From NCBI RefSeq assembly GCF_000745315.1, contig NZ_JQNQ01000001.1, positions 1,488,001 to 1,552,000 of the forward strand: a stretch of DNA of 64,000 nucleotides, written 5' to 3'. Position 1 is the stretch's first letter. Every line of letters starts with the position of its first letter. The stretch comes from Salegentibacter sp. Hel_I_6 (lineage in GTDB: Bacteria > Bacteroidota > Bacteroidia > Flavobacteriales > Flavobacteriaceae). This document shows positions 16,581-26,881 of the stretch, in pieces. Made by a program: the position numbers and the translations under genes. A model generated the notes under the pieces. The model had not been told where the DNA came from and did not search any database. It worked only from the letters and a program-made list of their open reading frames with translations.

Positions 16581-19562
16581 ATGAAAAATAATTACTCGCG
16601 CCTTAAATGGGTGGCGCTAATTATTATAGGCGGGATACTCTTCTTCTTGTCCAAAACTGCTACTGCAGCAACAGCTACTCCCCTGCCCTTGCAGCAAGAA
16701 ATCTCTGGTGTAGTACAAGATCAAAACGGCCTTCCTATTCCGGGGGTAACTGTAACAGTTAAAAATACTAACAGAGGGACAGTAACTAACCTGGATGGCG
16801 AATACAGTATCTCTGCTCCTGCCAATGGGACTTTGGTTTTTTCTTATATAGGTTTTAAAACTGTAGAAATCCCGGTAGAAAACAACGAAGAAATTAGCAT
16901 TCAATTAGAGGAGGATGTTTCTGCCTTGGGCGAAGTAAAAATTAATGCTGGCTATTACAATATTACACAGCGGGAACGAACGGGAAATATTTCAAGAGTT
17001 ACCGCAGAGGAAATAGAATTACAGCCCGTGGTAAGTCCTATACAAGCATTGCAAGGGAGAATGGCGGGGGTAGAAGTTACTTCTGGTGGCAGCCATCCCG
17101 GGATGGCTCCTACTATAAAGATTAGGGGAACCAATAGTTTACGAGAAGAAGGAAACTATCCTTTATATATTATAGACGGTGTTCCTATCAATTCAACCCC
17201 GGTAGAAAGTAGTTCCCTTATGTCTAGTTCAGGGATAGATCCCTTAAATAACCTTGATGTTTCCAACATTGAAAGTATAGAAGTTTTAAAAGACGCTGAT
17301 GCAACAGCCATCTATGGGTCGAGAGGGGCTAATGGAGTTGTTTTAATTACTACTAAACAAGGCAGAGCAATGGGTACAGGTTTGGAGACAAGAATCTATA
17401 CAGGAGTGGCCAGCGTACCTAATAGACTGGAATTACTGAATACCGAAGAGTATTTGGAGGTACGAAGAACAGCTTTTGAAAACGACGGGGTTGAGCCGAC
17501 AGAGAGTAATGCTTTTGATCTTTTATTGTGGGACCAGGATCGTTACACCGACTGGCAAGATTTTCTGTTTGGTGGCACTTCGGAGACTACTAATGCTAAT
17601 ATAACCTTTAAAGGAGGGAATGAAAATACCTCCTTTAGATTGGGTAGTTCTTATTTTTCTCAAGGCACAGTTTACCCTGGAGATTTTGATTACCAAAAAG
17701 TTACAGGAAATTTAAATTTAAATCACCGTTCAAAGAACGATAAATTTATTTTAGCCCTTTCAGTAAATTATGGTGTAGATGTAAATAATTTGGTGGGCAA
17801 CGTTAGTTTTAATTCGTCTATTTCCTTTTTACCGCCAAATGCACCTGCTATTTTTAACGAGGATGGAAGTTTGCATTGGGATGAATGGGGAGAAGCCGGT
17901 TTAGACAATCCATTTGCCGGATATTTTAACCGCAGTACTACCAACACCAATAATCTTATTTCGAATATTGGTTTATCTTATAAATTACTCCCGGGTTTGG
18001 AATTTAAATCTAGTTTAGGATACACCTATTATAATTCCCGCGAACTTCGTAAACAGCCCAGGCGGTCTTACAATCCTTCCGATGCTATTTATCATAGGTC
18101 GTCACATTTAACCGCTATTAGAGATTCCTGGATTATTGAACCCCAATTGAACTATAATAAATCTTTCAAAGACCTAAACTTAAATTTCCTGATAGGGGCT
18201 ACTTTTCAAGAAAATAATGATTTTTCAGAAAGATTTCAAGGTGATGGTTATGCTTCCGAATCCCTTATAGGCAATATTGGAGCCGCGGAAAATATAACCA
18301 ATGCAATACGTGAAAATACCGAATATCGATATGCTGCAATTTTCTCAAGAATTGGGCTTAACTGGGATAGTAAATATTACCTGAATTTTACGGGTAGACG
18401 GGACGGATCTTCTCGGTTTGGACCTAATAACAGGTTTGCCAATTTTGGTGCAGTAGGAACTGCCTGGATTTTTAGTGAAGAAAAATTTATTAAAAAAATA
18501 TTTCCTTTCCTGAGCTTTGGAAAACTTAGGGGAAGTTACGGAACCACCGGAAATGATCAAATTGGCGATTATGGTTATTTAGATGCCTACGAAGCCACCA
18601 TAGGGCCTGGAGGTTTGTACCCCACAGGCCTTGCAAATCCGAATTATTCCTGGGAAGTAAATAAAAAACTTGAAGGTGGCTTAGAATTAGGGATTATAAA
18701 AGATCGAATTCGACTGGGCACAAGTTATTATCGAAACCGATCTTCAAACCAATTAGTGGGTTATCCACTTCCGCACATAACAGGTTTTACCTCTGTACAG
18801 GCAAACTTACCCGCTACCGTGGAGAATAGGGGTTTGGAATTAGAGTTTAACAGTTTAAATATTAAAACAGAAAGTATTAGATGGGAAAGTTCAATTAACC
18901 TAACAATACCAGAAAACGAATTGATTAGTTACCCCGATATTGAGCAATCCTCTTATGCAAATACTTACCGTGTTGGTTCGCCTTTAAACATTTCATTACT
19001 ATATGATTATACCGGGTTAGATCCTGAAACAGGGTTTTATAGCATTCGGGATGTAAACGACGATGGTAGTTATGATTATCAGGACCGATTGATAGTGCGT
19101 GATCAAAATCGTGAGTATTACGGCGGTATCAATAATAACCTATCCTTCAAAAATTTCTCATTACAGTTTCTTTGGGAATTTGTAAAACAGGATGGAAGAC
19201 TTACTTCTTTTGCAGCTGGCACCGCCAGTAACTCCACTGAATTAATTTTATCAGAACTTCAAGGAGAAAGTCCCTATCAGCAAATATCCCAATCTATTGC
19301 TTCTCAAACAGCATACAACCGGGTACTTAATACAACTTTTCCTATTCGGGATGCTTCTTATATAAGACTTAAAACGCTATCCCTTTCTTATCAATTTCCT
19401 GGAAATCTGCTAAAAAATACGGGGATTAGAAATGCACAATTTTTTCTTCACGGACAGAACCTACTTACTATCACCAATTATGATGGGATGGACCCCGAAA
19501 GGCCTGGTTTCGGCCTAGGAAATTTAAGAACAATTACAGGCGGATTGGAAATTAACTTCTAA
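16581..19562 (+). CDS. SusC/RagA-family TonB-linked outer-membrane transporter
   Basis: TonB-dependent receptor that imports a ligand captured by its SusD lipoprotein partner. The 993 residues begin with a signal peptide. A carboxypeptidase-regulatory-like domain follows at about 40-115 (ISGVVQDQNGLPIPGVTV). The plug domain at about 130-260 has the SusC marks LQGRMAGVEVTSGG, IKIRGTNSL and LYIIDGVPIN, then VLKDADATAIYGSRGANGV. A long beta-barrel ends in LEINF, with a C-terminal Phe. It is first in an operon with susD (10 bp gap) and an M16 protease, which points to peptide or protein ligands rather than glycans (inference). Confidence 0.95.
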   Translation: MKNNYSRLKWVALIIIGGILFFLSKTATAATATPLPLQQEISGVVQDQNGLPIPGVTVTVKNTNRGTVTNLDGEYSISAPANGTLVFSYIGFKTVEIPVENNEEISIQLEEDVSALGEVKINAGYYNITQRERTGNISRVTAEEIELQPVVSPIQALQGRMAGVEVTSGGSHPGMAPTIKIRGTNSLREEGNYPLYIIDGVPINSTPVESSSLMSSSGIDPLNNLDVSNIESIEVLKDADATAIYGSRGANGVVLITTKQGRAMGTGLETRIYTGVASVPNRLELLNTEEYLEVRRTAFENDGVEPTESNAFDLLLWDQDRYTDWQDFLFGGTSETTNANITFKGGNENTSFRLGSSYFSQGTVYPGDFDYQKVTGNLNLNHRSKNDKFILALSVNYGVDVNNLVGNVSFNSSISFLPPNAPAIFNEDGSLHWDEWGEAGLDNPFAGYFNRSTTNTNNLISNIGLSYKLLPGLEFKSSLGYTYYNSRELRKQPRRSYNPSDAIYHRSSHLTAIRDSWIIEPQLNYNKSFKDLNLNFLIGATFQENNDFSERFQGDGYASESLIGNIGAAENITNAIRENTEYRYAAIFSRIGLNWDSKYYLNFTGRRDGSSRFGPNNRFANFGAVGTAWIFSEEKFIKKIFPFLSFGKLRGSYGTTGNDQIGDYGYLDAYEATIGPGGLYPTGLANPNYSWEVNKKLEGGLELGIIKDRIRLGTSYYRNRSSNQLVGYPLPHITGFTSVQANLPATVENRGLELEFNSLNIKTESIRWESSINLTIPENELISYPDIEQSSYANTYRVGSPLNISLLYDYTGLDPETGFYSIRDVNDDGSYDYQDRLIVRDQNREYYGGINNNLSFKNFSLQFLWEFVKQDGRLTSFAAGTASNSTELILSELQGESPYQQISQSIASQTAYNRVLNTTFPIRDASYIRLKTLSLSYQFPGNLLKNTGIRNAQFFLHGQNLLTITNYDGMDPERPGFGLGNLRTITGGLEINF

Positions 19563-19572
19563 AATATCTCTT

Positions 19573-20979
19573 ATGAAATTTAAATATAATCATATCATAG
19601 TCACTTTATTACTATCAGTTTATCTCTTTTCTTCTTGCGAAGATTTTGTAGAAGTCGCTGCTCCGGAAAACAAAATGGTTCGGGATGTAGTTTTTGAAAA
19701 TGAAGGTACAGCAAAAAGCGCAATGACAGGAATATACAACGAACTGTTTAGGGCTGAATTTTCTAATGGCCAGCGCAATAGTATTACTATTTTGTCTGGT
19801 TTCTCTGGTGATAATATTAGTAATATTTATGATACCAATATTGAACGAATACAATTTGAACAAAATGAAATTATCCCTGACAACAGTGGCAACCTAAGTA
19901 TTTGGTCTAGTGCATATAATATAATTTATATGACTAATTCTTTACTCGAAGGCCTGGAAAATTCAGGAGGAATATCGGAACAGGTCAAAACTCAATTAGA
20001 AGGTGAAGCTCGCTTCATCCGAGCCTTTTCATATTTCAACCTGGTTAATTTATACAGTGATATTCCATTGCTTTTAACTACAGATTATGAAGAAAACCAA
20101 CTTTTATCAAGAACACCAATGAGCGAAGTATATGAAGAAATAATTAATGATTTGTTGTTAGCTGAGGAATTATTGGGAGGTGAATTTCCCGAAAATGAAA
20201 GAACCAGGGTAAATAGTTACACCGCAAGTGCATTATTGGCCAGAGTCTATCTATACCTCGAAGATTGGGATAACGCTGAAACTTTTAGCAGCAAGGTAAT
20301 TGAGGCAACATCCAACTACGAAATTTTAAATGATCCCGAAGAAGTATTTCTGGCAAATAGTAAGGAAGCAATTTGGCAAATCTCCCCACTTGGTGGAGGT
20401 GGTCTTTCCACCCATACAAATGAAGGTAATCTTTTAATTGTAGATCCTGTGCTTTCTTTTCTGGCCGGTATTGAATTAGAAGAGGAATTGGCTGCTATTT
20501 TTGACCAGGAAGATAAACGCCTAGCCAATTGGATAGGATATGATTCCGGGCTAGAAGTTTTTTTTGCGCATAAGTACAAAATCAGGAATAGTAATGATTA
20601 CCCAATAGAAGAATATTCCATGGTAATGCGTCTGGCAGAACAATACCTCATACGGGCAGAAGCCCGTGCGCACTTAGGAGACCTCCCCGAAGCTTTACAA
20701 GATATTGATGTCATTCGAGAACGCGCAGGGATTTCATTAATTTCTGAGATCAGTCCAGAAATTGGCCAACAAGCACTCCTTGATATCATAATGCTAGAAC
20801 GCAGAAAAGAATTATTTACAGAATGGGGTCATCGTTGGTTTGATCTAAAACGTACGGGAAGGGCAGGTGAAGTTCTTGGGAGCCAAAACCCATTATGGGA
20901 AGCTACTGATATTTGGTACCCCATCCCTTCTGAAGAACGTATGCGGAATCCTAATCTAAGTCAGAATGAAGGTTATTAA
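19573..20979 (+). CDS. SusD/RagB-family surface lipoprotein
   Basis: Ligand-binding lipoprotein that caps the SusC barrel. Of 468 residues, the N-terminus is a lipoprotein signal (LLLSVYLFSSC, Cys near residue 22). The SusD hallmark regions are present: GEARFIRAFSYFNLVNLYSDIPL near 138-160, ASALLARVYLYLEDW near 218, and the C-terminal MLERRKELFTEWGHRWFDLKRTG near 413. It lies between susC and the M16 protease gene, whose first possible ATG overlaps its end by 14 bp. Confidence 0.95.
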   Translation: MKFKYNHIIVTLLLSVYLFSSCEDFVEVAAPENKMVRDVVFENEGTAKSAMTGIYNELFRAEFSNGQRNSITILSGFSGDNISNIYDTNIERIQFEQNEIIPDNSGNLSIWSSAYNIIYMTNSLLEGLENSGGISEQVKTQLEGEARFIRAFSYFNLVNLYSDIPLLLTTDYEENQLLSRTPMSEVYEEIINDLLLAEELLGGEFPENERTRVNSYTASALLARVYLYLEDWDNAETFSSKVIEATSNYEILNDPEEVFLANSKEAIWQISPLGGGGLSTHTNEGNLLIVDPVLSFLAGIELEEELAAIFDQEDKRLANWIGYDSGLEVFFAHKYKIRNSNDYPIEEYSMVMRLAEQYLIRAEARAHLGDLPEALQDIDVIRERAGISLISEISPEIGQQALLDIIMLERRKELFTEWGHRWFDLKRTGRAGEVLGSQNPLWEATDIWYPIPSEERMRNPNLSQNEGY

Positions 20980-23845
20980 ATATAAACAGATGACACATTT
21001 AAAATTATGCCTGCCAATTATATTTAATTTCCTTTTTGGAATAAGTTGCCTGTCTCAAGAATCTAATCAGGAAAACCTTCAAACTTTACCTTTGGATCCC
21101 ACGGTAAAGTATGGAAAATTGGATAATGGATTTACATATTATTTAAAAAGAAATAAAAACCCGGAAGAAAAAGTCATTCTAAGTTTGATTGTAAAAGCAG
21201 GATATATCAATGAAGATAAAGATCAACTGCAATATGCTCATTTATTAGAACACCTGGTCGCTAAACAAACCCGAAGTTATCCAAATGTCAGTGAGTATTT
21301 TAGTAATGCCGGGGGATTTAAGAATGCCTACACGACTGGCACTTATACATTTTATAAAGCAACTATACCATCTTCCGACAAAAAAATCCTAAATGGAAGC
21401 CTGCATATATTTAAGGAGTTCGCACAAGGAAATGAATGGAACAAAGAATCTATTGCTACCGAACGCGCTGCGGTTCAAGGTGAAATGAGAACTTCAAATC
21501 CTTATAGAAGATGGCGAGAACTTAGCAGAAAAAAAGAATTATTTCAGAATTCAGGAAACAGGATGTTCAATGAAAAAGAACACATTGAAAACCTACAACA
21601 ATACAACCATCAGGCTTTACGGAGATTTTACGAAGATTGGTATCGACCTGATTTACAGGCCGCCGTTATTGTTGGAGATATAAATGTTGACAGTCTCGAG
21701 TATGAAATTATAGACTTGTTTTCAGATCTAAAAAACCCACCGGTTCCTGTACCTAAACAACAAATCGAAAGAATTGATAAAATACTTAATAATAAAAATC
21801 AGTTTTCTATAGTAACTGACAGTATTGGTTCGGGTATTCAACTCGAAATTATTCGCAAACGACCTAATTTCGATTTAGAAGCCAAAACGGAAGATGACTA
21901 TAAAGATATGCTACTACAGCAACTTTATGAAAATGTGCTAAGTGAAAAACAAAAGATATTTGAAGTACAGTATGATTCTCCCTTCGAATATTTTGACCCC
22001 GATTTTAAAATTGATCATTATCCAGGCCGATATTTAAAGACAAGTCTTATGAGACTTGAGTTAAGAGAAGGCAACCTAGAAGAATTAAATTCAAGTTTCC
22101 GTAGAGGATTAATTGCCTGGAAACAATTGCACGTTGGGATTCAGGAAAATGATTTGATCCAGGCAAAAAAGAGGGTTTATCAATATTATAAAGACCAAAG
22201 GCGTAAAGGTTCCGATTTTATCACCCAGCGTCTTTTAAAGCATTTCACAGATGGTAAGGTAGCTCCAGGGCCGCATATGGAAGCAAAAGTAGCTTCTAAA
22301 ATTCTAGCTCAAATTGAACTTAAGGATTTCCATAAGTTTATTAAAAAATATGGCGATTTTTCCCGGAATACCCATTATATCTTCTACAAAGGGAAAAATA
22401 AAGATTTGCCGGAAAGTGAACTACTAAAAGAATGGGTTAAAGAAGTAGAAAAAATGCCTGTCGAACCTTTTACCAAACCTAACCCTGCTATAAAAAGTTT
22501 AGATGATGTAGCGAATATCCCCAATAACGAAGCAATGGTTAGAGCTGAACTTTCAAAAAACCTGGTTGGAGTATCAACTATCATACTTCCCAATGATGTA
22601 AAAGTTATGCTCAAACCCAGCAACCCCATTTCAGATCAGTTCGTAAATTCTATTTCAATCAAAGCCTTCCGCCCCATCCCGGCCCCATTAAATAAGAAAA
22701 GAGAATATCTCCTGGGACAGGTTTCCCCAGAAGTAATTCAATACAGTGGCGCTGGATCCTATAATAAGTTTGAACTAGAAAGTTTTATGGATGATAACAA
22801 TATCAACCTTCATTTATATGCAGATCCGGAATATCAGCATATTAATGGGGAAGCTAACGAAGGAAATCTTACAGAGTTTCTAAATCTTTTATATCTATAC
22901 TTTGACCAGCATCGAAAGGATGAGAAAGCATTTAAAGCCTGGAAAGAAAATAAATCCAAAAAATTAAGAGGAATGGGACTAAGAGGATCCACAGAATTTA
23001 CTATGGATAAAATAAAAACCGCTTGGTATCCTGAGTTATCGGTTTTAAACATCCGGGATTTAAGAAGGCTTGAAATGAAGGAGGTATTTAGAGCTGCAAA
23101 AGATAATTTTTCAGATATCGGAGGATTTACTTTTATAATTACCGGTGATTTTGATAAGGACAAAATCTCAAAAATATTGATAAATACGCTTTCGAAGTTT
23201 CCGGCGCATAAAAAAGAAAATCTGACCAGGAAGAAATTAATATTCCCATTAGAACCAATAAAAGAAAACCTGGAATATAAGAACACCAATCAGGTGTACG
23301 CCCGGCTTTTTTTTCCGGTTAAAGCCAAAAGGACTATTAAAACTCAAATAGAACTTCAATTGCTATCAAAGGCTTTACACGAACGAATCTATGAACGATT
23401 GCGGAATGGTTGCTACGCCCCATCAGCCCGCGGGCATTGGGTAAATACCGATACATATGCCTTTGAGATTGTATTTGATAGCGCCCTTGGAAATGAAGAT
23501 AAGCTTCTACAATATGCTATAGAGGAATTTGAAGAATTACAAAGGGATGGTGTGGATCAAGAATGGTTAGATATTGCGATTAGGAAGGAATTGAATTCTT
23601 ATGAAGCCAGGTTCAGCAATTTTGGGTATTTCAATTTTTGGCCAAACTATTTAGAACGTAAAACAGTATTCGAAGAAGATATAGTCCAGGAAGTCTTGAA
23701 ATATGGGACAATTTTGGAGCACTTTATCAATTTGAATGACATCAATAACGCCGTACAGCAATTTATGACCCAAGAAAATTATCAGGAATTTTTAGGGTAT
23801 CCTGAAAATTATAAAGCCTCAAATAATTTGATTATTAACAATTAA
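20966..23845 (+). CDS. M16-family zinc metalloprotease (insulinase-like), secreted
   Basis: 959-residue protein with tandem M16 halves. The first half has the inverted zinc motif HLLEH at 92-96 and the downstream ERAAVQGEM stretch that supplies the third zinc ligand, so it should be active. The second half lacks the motif, as usual. Signal peptide: hydrophobic LCLPIIFNFLFGISCLSQ. Two starts are possible: ATG 20966 (overlaps susD by 14 bp) or ATG 20990 (10 bp after the susD stop). The second gives a more typical signal peptide. Co-transcription with SusC/SusD suggests it trims peptides brought into, or leaving, the periplasm. Confidence 0.9.
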   Translation: MKVIKYKQMTHLKLCLPIIFNFLFGISCLSQESNQENLQTLPLDPTVKYGKLDNGFTYYLKRNKNPEEKVILSLIVKAGYINEDKDQLQYAHLLEHLVAKQTRSYPNVSEYFSNAGGFKNAYTTGTYTFYKATIPSSDKKILNGSLHIFKEFAQGNEWNKESIATERAAVQGEMRTSNPYRRWRELSRKKELFQNSGNRMFNEKEHIENLQQYNHQALRRFYEDWYRPDLQAAVIVGDINVDSLEYEIIDLFSDLKNPPVPVPKQQIERIDKILNNKNQFSIVTDSIGSGIQLEIIRKRPNFDLEAKTEDDYKDMLLQQLYENVLSEKQKIFEVQYDSPFEYFDPDFKIDHYPGRYLKTSLMRLELREGNLEELNSSFRRGLIAWKQLHVGIQENDLIQAKKRVYQYYKDQRRKGSDFITQRLLKHFTDGKVAPGPHMEAKVASKILAQIELKDFHKFIKKYGDFSRNTHYIFYKGKNKDLPESELLKEWVKEVEKMPVEPFTKPNPAIKSLDDVANIPNNEAMVRAELSKNLVGVSTIILPNDVKVMLKPSNPISDQFVNSISIKAFRPIPAPLNKKREYLLGQVSPEVIQYSGAGSYNKFELESFMDDNNINLHLYADPEYQHINGEANEGNLTEFLNLLYLYFDQHRKDEKAFKAWKENKSKKLRGMGLRGSTEFTMDKIKTAWYPELSVLNIRDLRRLEMKEVFRAAKDNFSDIGGFTFIITGDFDKDKISKILINTLSKFPAHKKENLTRKKLIFPLEPIKENLEYKNTNQVYARLFFPVKAKRTIKTQIELQLLSKALHERIYERLRNGCYAPSARGHWVNTDTYAFEIVFDSALGNEDKLLQYAIEEFEELQRDGVDQEWLDIAIRKELNSYEARFSNFGYFNFWPNYLERKTVFEEDIVQEVLKYGTILEHFINLNDINNAVQQFMTQENYQEFLGYPENYKASNNLIINN

Positions 23846-23850
23846 AAAAA

Positions 23851-23876
23851 CACCTCAGGAAAATACTCCTGAGGTG
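23851..23876 (-). terminator. Rho-independent terminator between convergent genes
   Basis: Perfect 10-bp stem CACCTCAGGA with TCCTGAGGTG and a 6-nt loop. On the minus strand it is followed by seven T, so it best serves the minus-strand DUF6520-like gene; it probably also limits read-through from the protease operon. Confidence 0.8.
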
Positions 23877-23922
23877 AAAATAATTATGAAACACTAAAAT
23901 TATGTTTAGGCTGTTCTCATTA

Positions 23923-24198
23923 TTATGGGTTAATGACAGTTGGTGTTTCTGTACCACTAGGTTTTGGCTCCTCATCCCCCATGGCATCATAAACTTCTAA
24001 AACAGGCCCATTTTGTCCATAACGTACCTGACAGTCAAATTCTCCAGCTTCACAATTCTGTTCAGGAATCGCTTCCCAAGAGCCATTTAATATGACATAA
24101 TCATTGTCCGGATCATTGTCCTCAGTGGGAGTTGCAAACATCAATCCTATGGCAAATATCATTGCCAACATCGGTAATAAAAATTTTAAATTTTTCAT
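23923..24198 (-). CDS. DUF6520-like small secreted protein
   Basis: 91 residues from the ATG at 24198; an upstream in-frame ATG at 24354 would bury the signal peptide and is rejected. The N-terminus KNLKFLLPMLAMIFAIGLMFA is a clear signal peptide. The mature part is acidic with two Cys in QNCEAGEFDCQVRYG and a Pro/Thr/Glu-rich tail. The 'KxLKFLLPxLA...AxGLxFA' start and the paired Cys match proteins I know as DUF6520, often seen near SusC/SusD genes. The function is unknown; it may be an exported peptide or precursor. It is convergent to the SusC-SusD-M16 operon. Confidence 0.8.
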   Translation of the reverse strand: MKNLKFLLPMLAMIFAIGLMFATPTEDNDPDNDYVILNGSWEAIPEQNCEAGEFDCQVRYGQNGPVLEVYDAMGDEEPKPSGTETPTVINP

Positions 24199-24458
24199 TG
24201 TATTAAATTTATAGATTAATAAATAATGCCGTTGCAAAACAGGTAATCGGCTTCCACCTGCATCATCGCGCAATAATATCTTTAGGAGTGTTACTGAAAA
24301 TGAAGTAGCGCTTATAGTTTTTTGCCTCTTAACTTCATTCTTCAAAAACTCCATTTAAAAGCTTTTAATTCATTGATCATCAACAGTGTAAATATCAGTA
24401 AAAATACTTAGCTAAAGTGGAGGCAAACTTGTCAGATCAGTATAAATTCACCCAAAAT

Positions 24459-25370
24459 TTATGAATTTCGGGTGATTTTTTTGTAAAATCTAGGAGTTAC
24501 ATGAGTTTCCTTTTTAAAACTCTTCGAAAAATGGGGGTAAGAACTAAAGCCCATCTTAATTGAAATTTCCGTTAGGGAGAGACTCGTATTTTCAATGAGT
24601 ATTTTACACTCCCGGATGCGCTGCTTATTATAATATTGCGTTGGGGTACATCCAAAAATCTCTTTGAACCCAGTCTTTATTTTATATTCATTAGTATTAA
24701 AAAGCATTGCTAATTGATCTAAAGTTTTAGGAGGCTCATCCAAATGGTGAATAATATAGATATGGATTTCGTGAAATAATTTTTGGTCCCATTTTGAAAA
24801 CGTTTTGATTTCGGAATTTTCTGGTAATTCTGAGAAAAAATCTTTAGAGCCATCCATAAGATAAGAAGTCACTATATATTTTTCCTCCAGTACACCGGTT
24901 AACCTCGAGACAACAGTATGCAAATTTATTTTTAGTAGTTCATCAAAATGATATTCCAGACGGATATCAAAAGATTGTTCTTTGCCTGCCATGAACTTCA
25001 GGATTTTTTTCTCCCAAGTATGCTGAAATTTTCTAACAAGTAGTTCAGAAAATGCTTTGCCTAAAATATTATTTTCGGCAACTTCAATATTATCAGGATG
25101 CTTATAGCTATAATCCATCACCCTTAAATTTTTGTCCAACAGAAAGTTCGCCGTTCGGATCACCATAGCTTCGGTATTTCTATTAAGCCATAAAAATTGA
25201 TGCCGCTTTCTATAAAGTTCTTCTGAAGTTTGATTTGCATAAGCATTGAGCCCTTCGAGCTCATCCCGGTGGTAGGTGCGTTTGATTTGAAAGGCAAAAT
25301 TGCCTTTAGCTATTTCGGTAAGCATGCGGTATATACCACGTAAATTTGCCCTATTAAATTCACGTTCCAT
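24459..25370 (-). CDS. AraC-family transcriptional regulator
   Basis: 303 residues. The C-terminal ~100 form the double HTH of AraC proteins: KTLDQLAMLFNTNEYKIKTGFKEIFG as the first, and LSLTEISIKMGFSSYPHFSKSFKK as the second, ending with a TPRFYKK motif. The N-terminal ~190 residues do not resemble a cupin; a strand-rich stretch (AMVIRTANFLLDKNLRVMDYSY) suggests a PAS-like sensor fold, which is inference. It lies 23 bp downstream of a small STAS-like gene on the same strand, so the two are probably one operon. Targets are unknown; the nearby SusC operon and DUF6520-like gene are candidates. Confidence 0.9.
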   Translation of the reverse strand: MEREFNRANLRGIYRMLTEIAKGNFAFQIKRTYHRDELEGLNAYANQTSEELYRKRHQFLWLNRNTEAMVIRTANFLLDKNLRVMDYSYKHPDNIEVAENNILGKAFSELLVRKFQHTWEKKILKFMAGKEQSFDIRLEYHFDELLKINLHTVVSRLTGVLEEKYIVTSYLMDGSKDFFSELPENSEIKTFSKWDQKLFHEIHIYIIHHLDEPPKTLDQLAMLFNTNEYKIKTGFKEIFGCTPTQYYNKQRIRECKILIENTSLSLTEISIKMGFSSYPHFSKSFKKETHVTPRFYKKITRNS

Positions 25371-25393
25371 AATTGTAGGTTTAGATTAATATT

Positions 25394-25762
25394 TCACTGG
25401 GTGTAAGGTTTTAAATAATGTATAGCCTGGTATTTATGTTTAAAAATCTGAGTCGGTATTTTATGATTGTGAATTTTGAGATAGAATTCGGTAAGCCGGA
25501 GAGCAACCGGAGATGTGGAATGAAGTGCCAGGGCATTTATTAGCAATGTCCCTTCTTGAACAAGGTAGTGCCGGGCATCTGAGTGTGAATCAATAATACC
25601 GTCAAGATTACAAAAAACCGGATATTCCTTGTTCTGCTGAAATTCCATCCGGTCGCGTGCAATTCTTTTGGCAACTTTTAGGGAGACTATAAGTTCTGGC
25701 TTATAATCTACGAAAAGAATACCATTCTCAATCCAATATGTACCATACTTACCTTTAAACAT
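25394..25762 (-). CDS. Small STAS-like protein (DUF7793-like)
   Basis: 122 residues, soluble. It alternates strands and helices: YGTYWIENGILFVDYKP, LKVAKRIARDRMEFQ, YPVFCNLDGIIDS and LINALALHSTSPVALRLTEFYLK. This order resembles STAS/SpoIIAA folds and small flavobacterial proteins annotated DUF7793, from memory. It precedes the AraC gene by 23 bp and likely works with it as a signal input. No catalytic motif is visible. Confidence 0.7.
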   Translation of the reverse strand: MFKGKYGTYWIENGILFVDYKPELIVSLKVAKRIARDRMEFQQNKEYPVFCNLDGIIDSHSDARHYLVQEGTLLINALALHSTSPVALRLTEFYLKIHNHKIPTQIFKHKYQAIHYLKPYTQ

Positions 25763-26050
25763 AAGGGGCTGTTTATATGAGTTAAGTAGGGTTTTTTAAG
25801 GGAGTATCTGGAAGAACCAGTTTTACACATATCAAATATAAAAGATAAAAATAAATTAATACTTATACATTCTGGAAGTAAACTTGTGAATTTCATTAAT
25901 ATTTAGCATTTTTTCTGCTTTTAACCTCTAAAAGCATATAATTTGAGCTAATTTATTGCCAATTAGGGTCCCCTGGTATAATATATTTAAACAAAACCAA
26001 ACTTGAAAAGAGCCCAACAACGATTTTATATATTCTCATTTACTACTAGC

Positions 26051-26881
26051 ATGTTCGAAAAGACTATGTCGACATTTAGCCAAAAGGTTGAAGACCTAAT
26101 CAAGTCGGAGGATTCCGATTTGAAAAAGGCTGAATGCGGTATAAATCTTTGTATCAAAACTTTATCCCGATTACAAAAGTTGGTGGACCGGGAAGATTTT
26201 GAGGATAGCCAATCAGAAATTGATTTTTTCAAAAATATCAAACCCTACCCGATGAGCTACCTTATCTATTTCACGGAGGTTCGTTCCTGTGAACTCCTTT
26301 TGCCTAAAGCAGGAAATTCCAATAAGGTTAGATTTCTAAAAAAGGAAATCAAAAAAATTAATAAGTTCTTTTCAACTAATAACGGTTTTGTTCATTATAT
26401 GGAACAAAACCATAGTTATTTAGATCATCAGTTTTTTAGCCGTCAGGGTCAGGTGGACTTTTCCCTCAGCCCTTCCATTAATTATTACGAAAATCCTGAG
26501 TTTTCTACCAGTCACGATATGCTCTGGGCCAAAGTACAGGCTTTGTATCGTTATATTCATTATATCCGAGAACAATTAGAACGGCTAGAGCCCGGCAGTA
26601 GTTCTGAATTTAGAGAACGCCAACCTAGCATTTTAGTATGGTCGGGCGGAAAAACCGATTTAATTGAACTTATTTATGCCTTATTTGCCAGTGGTTATTT
26701 AAACCACGGAACGACCGACATTATTACCATTTGTAAGGCTTTCGAAGATATTTTTAATATCAAGCTGGATAATCCCTATAAAACCTACTCCAATATTAAA
26801 GCTCGAAAAGGTGACCGCACTAAATTCTTAAATCTATTAATAATGCTGCTTGAGGCCAAAATGAATAAGGATGATGATTAA
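26051..26881 (+). CDS. rteC: RteC-family regulator of element transfer
   Basis: RteC in CTnDOT controls excision; here it marks the left part of the conjugative element. About 276 residues from ATG 26051; a TTG at 26003 would add 16 residues and is less likely. Recognisable stretches are PYPMSYLIYFTEVRSCELLLP, LKKEIKKINKFF, HSYLDHQFFSRQ, and a C-terminal winged-helix region, ILVWSGGKTDLIELIYALFASG with FEDIFNIKLDNPYKTYSNIKARKGDRTKFL. The rteA and rteB two-component partners are not nearby. Confidence 0.85.
   Translation: MFEKTMSTFSQKVEDLIKSEDSDLKKAECGINLCIKTLSRLQKLVDREDFEDSQSEIDFFKNIKPYPMSYLIYFTEVRSCELLLPKAGNSNKVRFLKKEIKKINKFFSTNNGFVHYMEQNHSYLDHQFFSRQGQVDFSLSPSINYYENPEFSTSHDMLWAKVQALYRYIHYIREQLERLEPGSSSEFRERQPSILVWSGGKTDLIELIYALFASGYLNHGTTDIITICKAFEDIFNIKLDNPYKTYSNIKARKGDRTKFLNLLIMLLEAKMNKDDD

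Noticed and set aside
24199..24354. 52-residue N-terminal extension of the DUF6520-like protein
   Set aside because: It would place the signal peptide internally and has no resemblance to the family start.
25708..25896. 62-codon minus-strand frame upstream of the STAS-like gene
   Set aside because: Overlaps the STAS-like gene start in another frame and has no recognisable features; a shadow frame.
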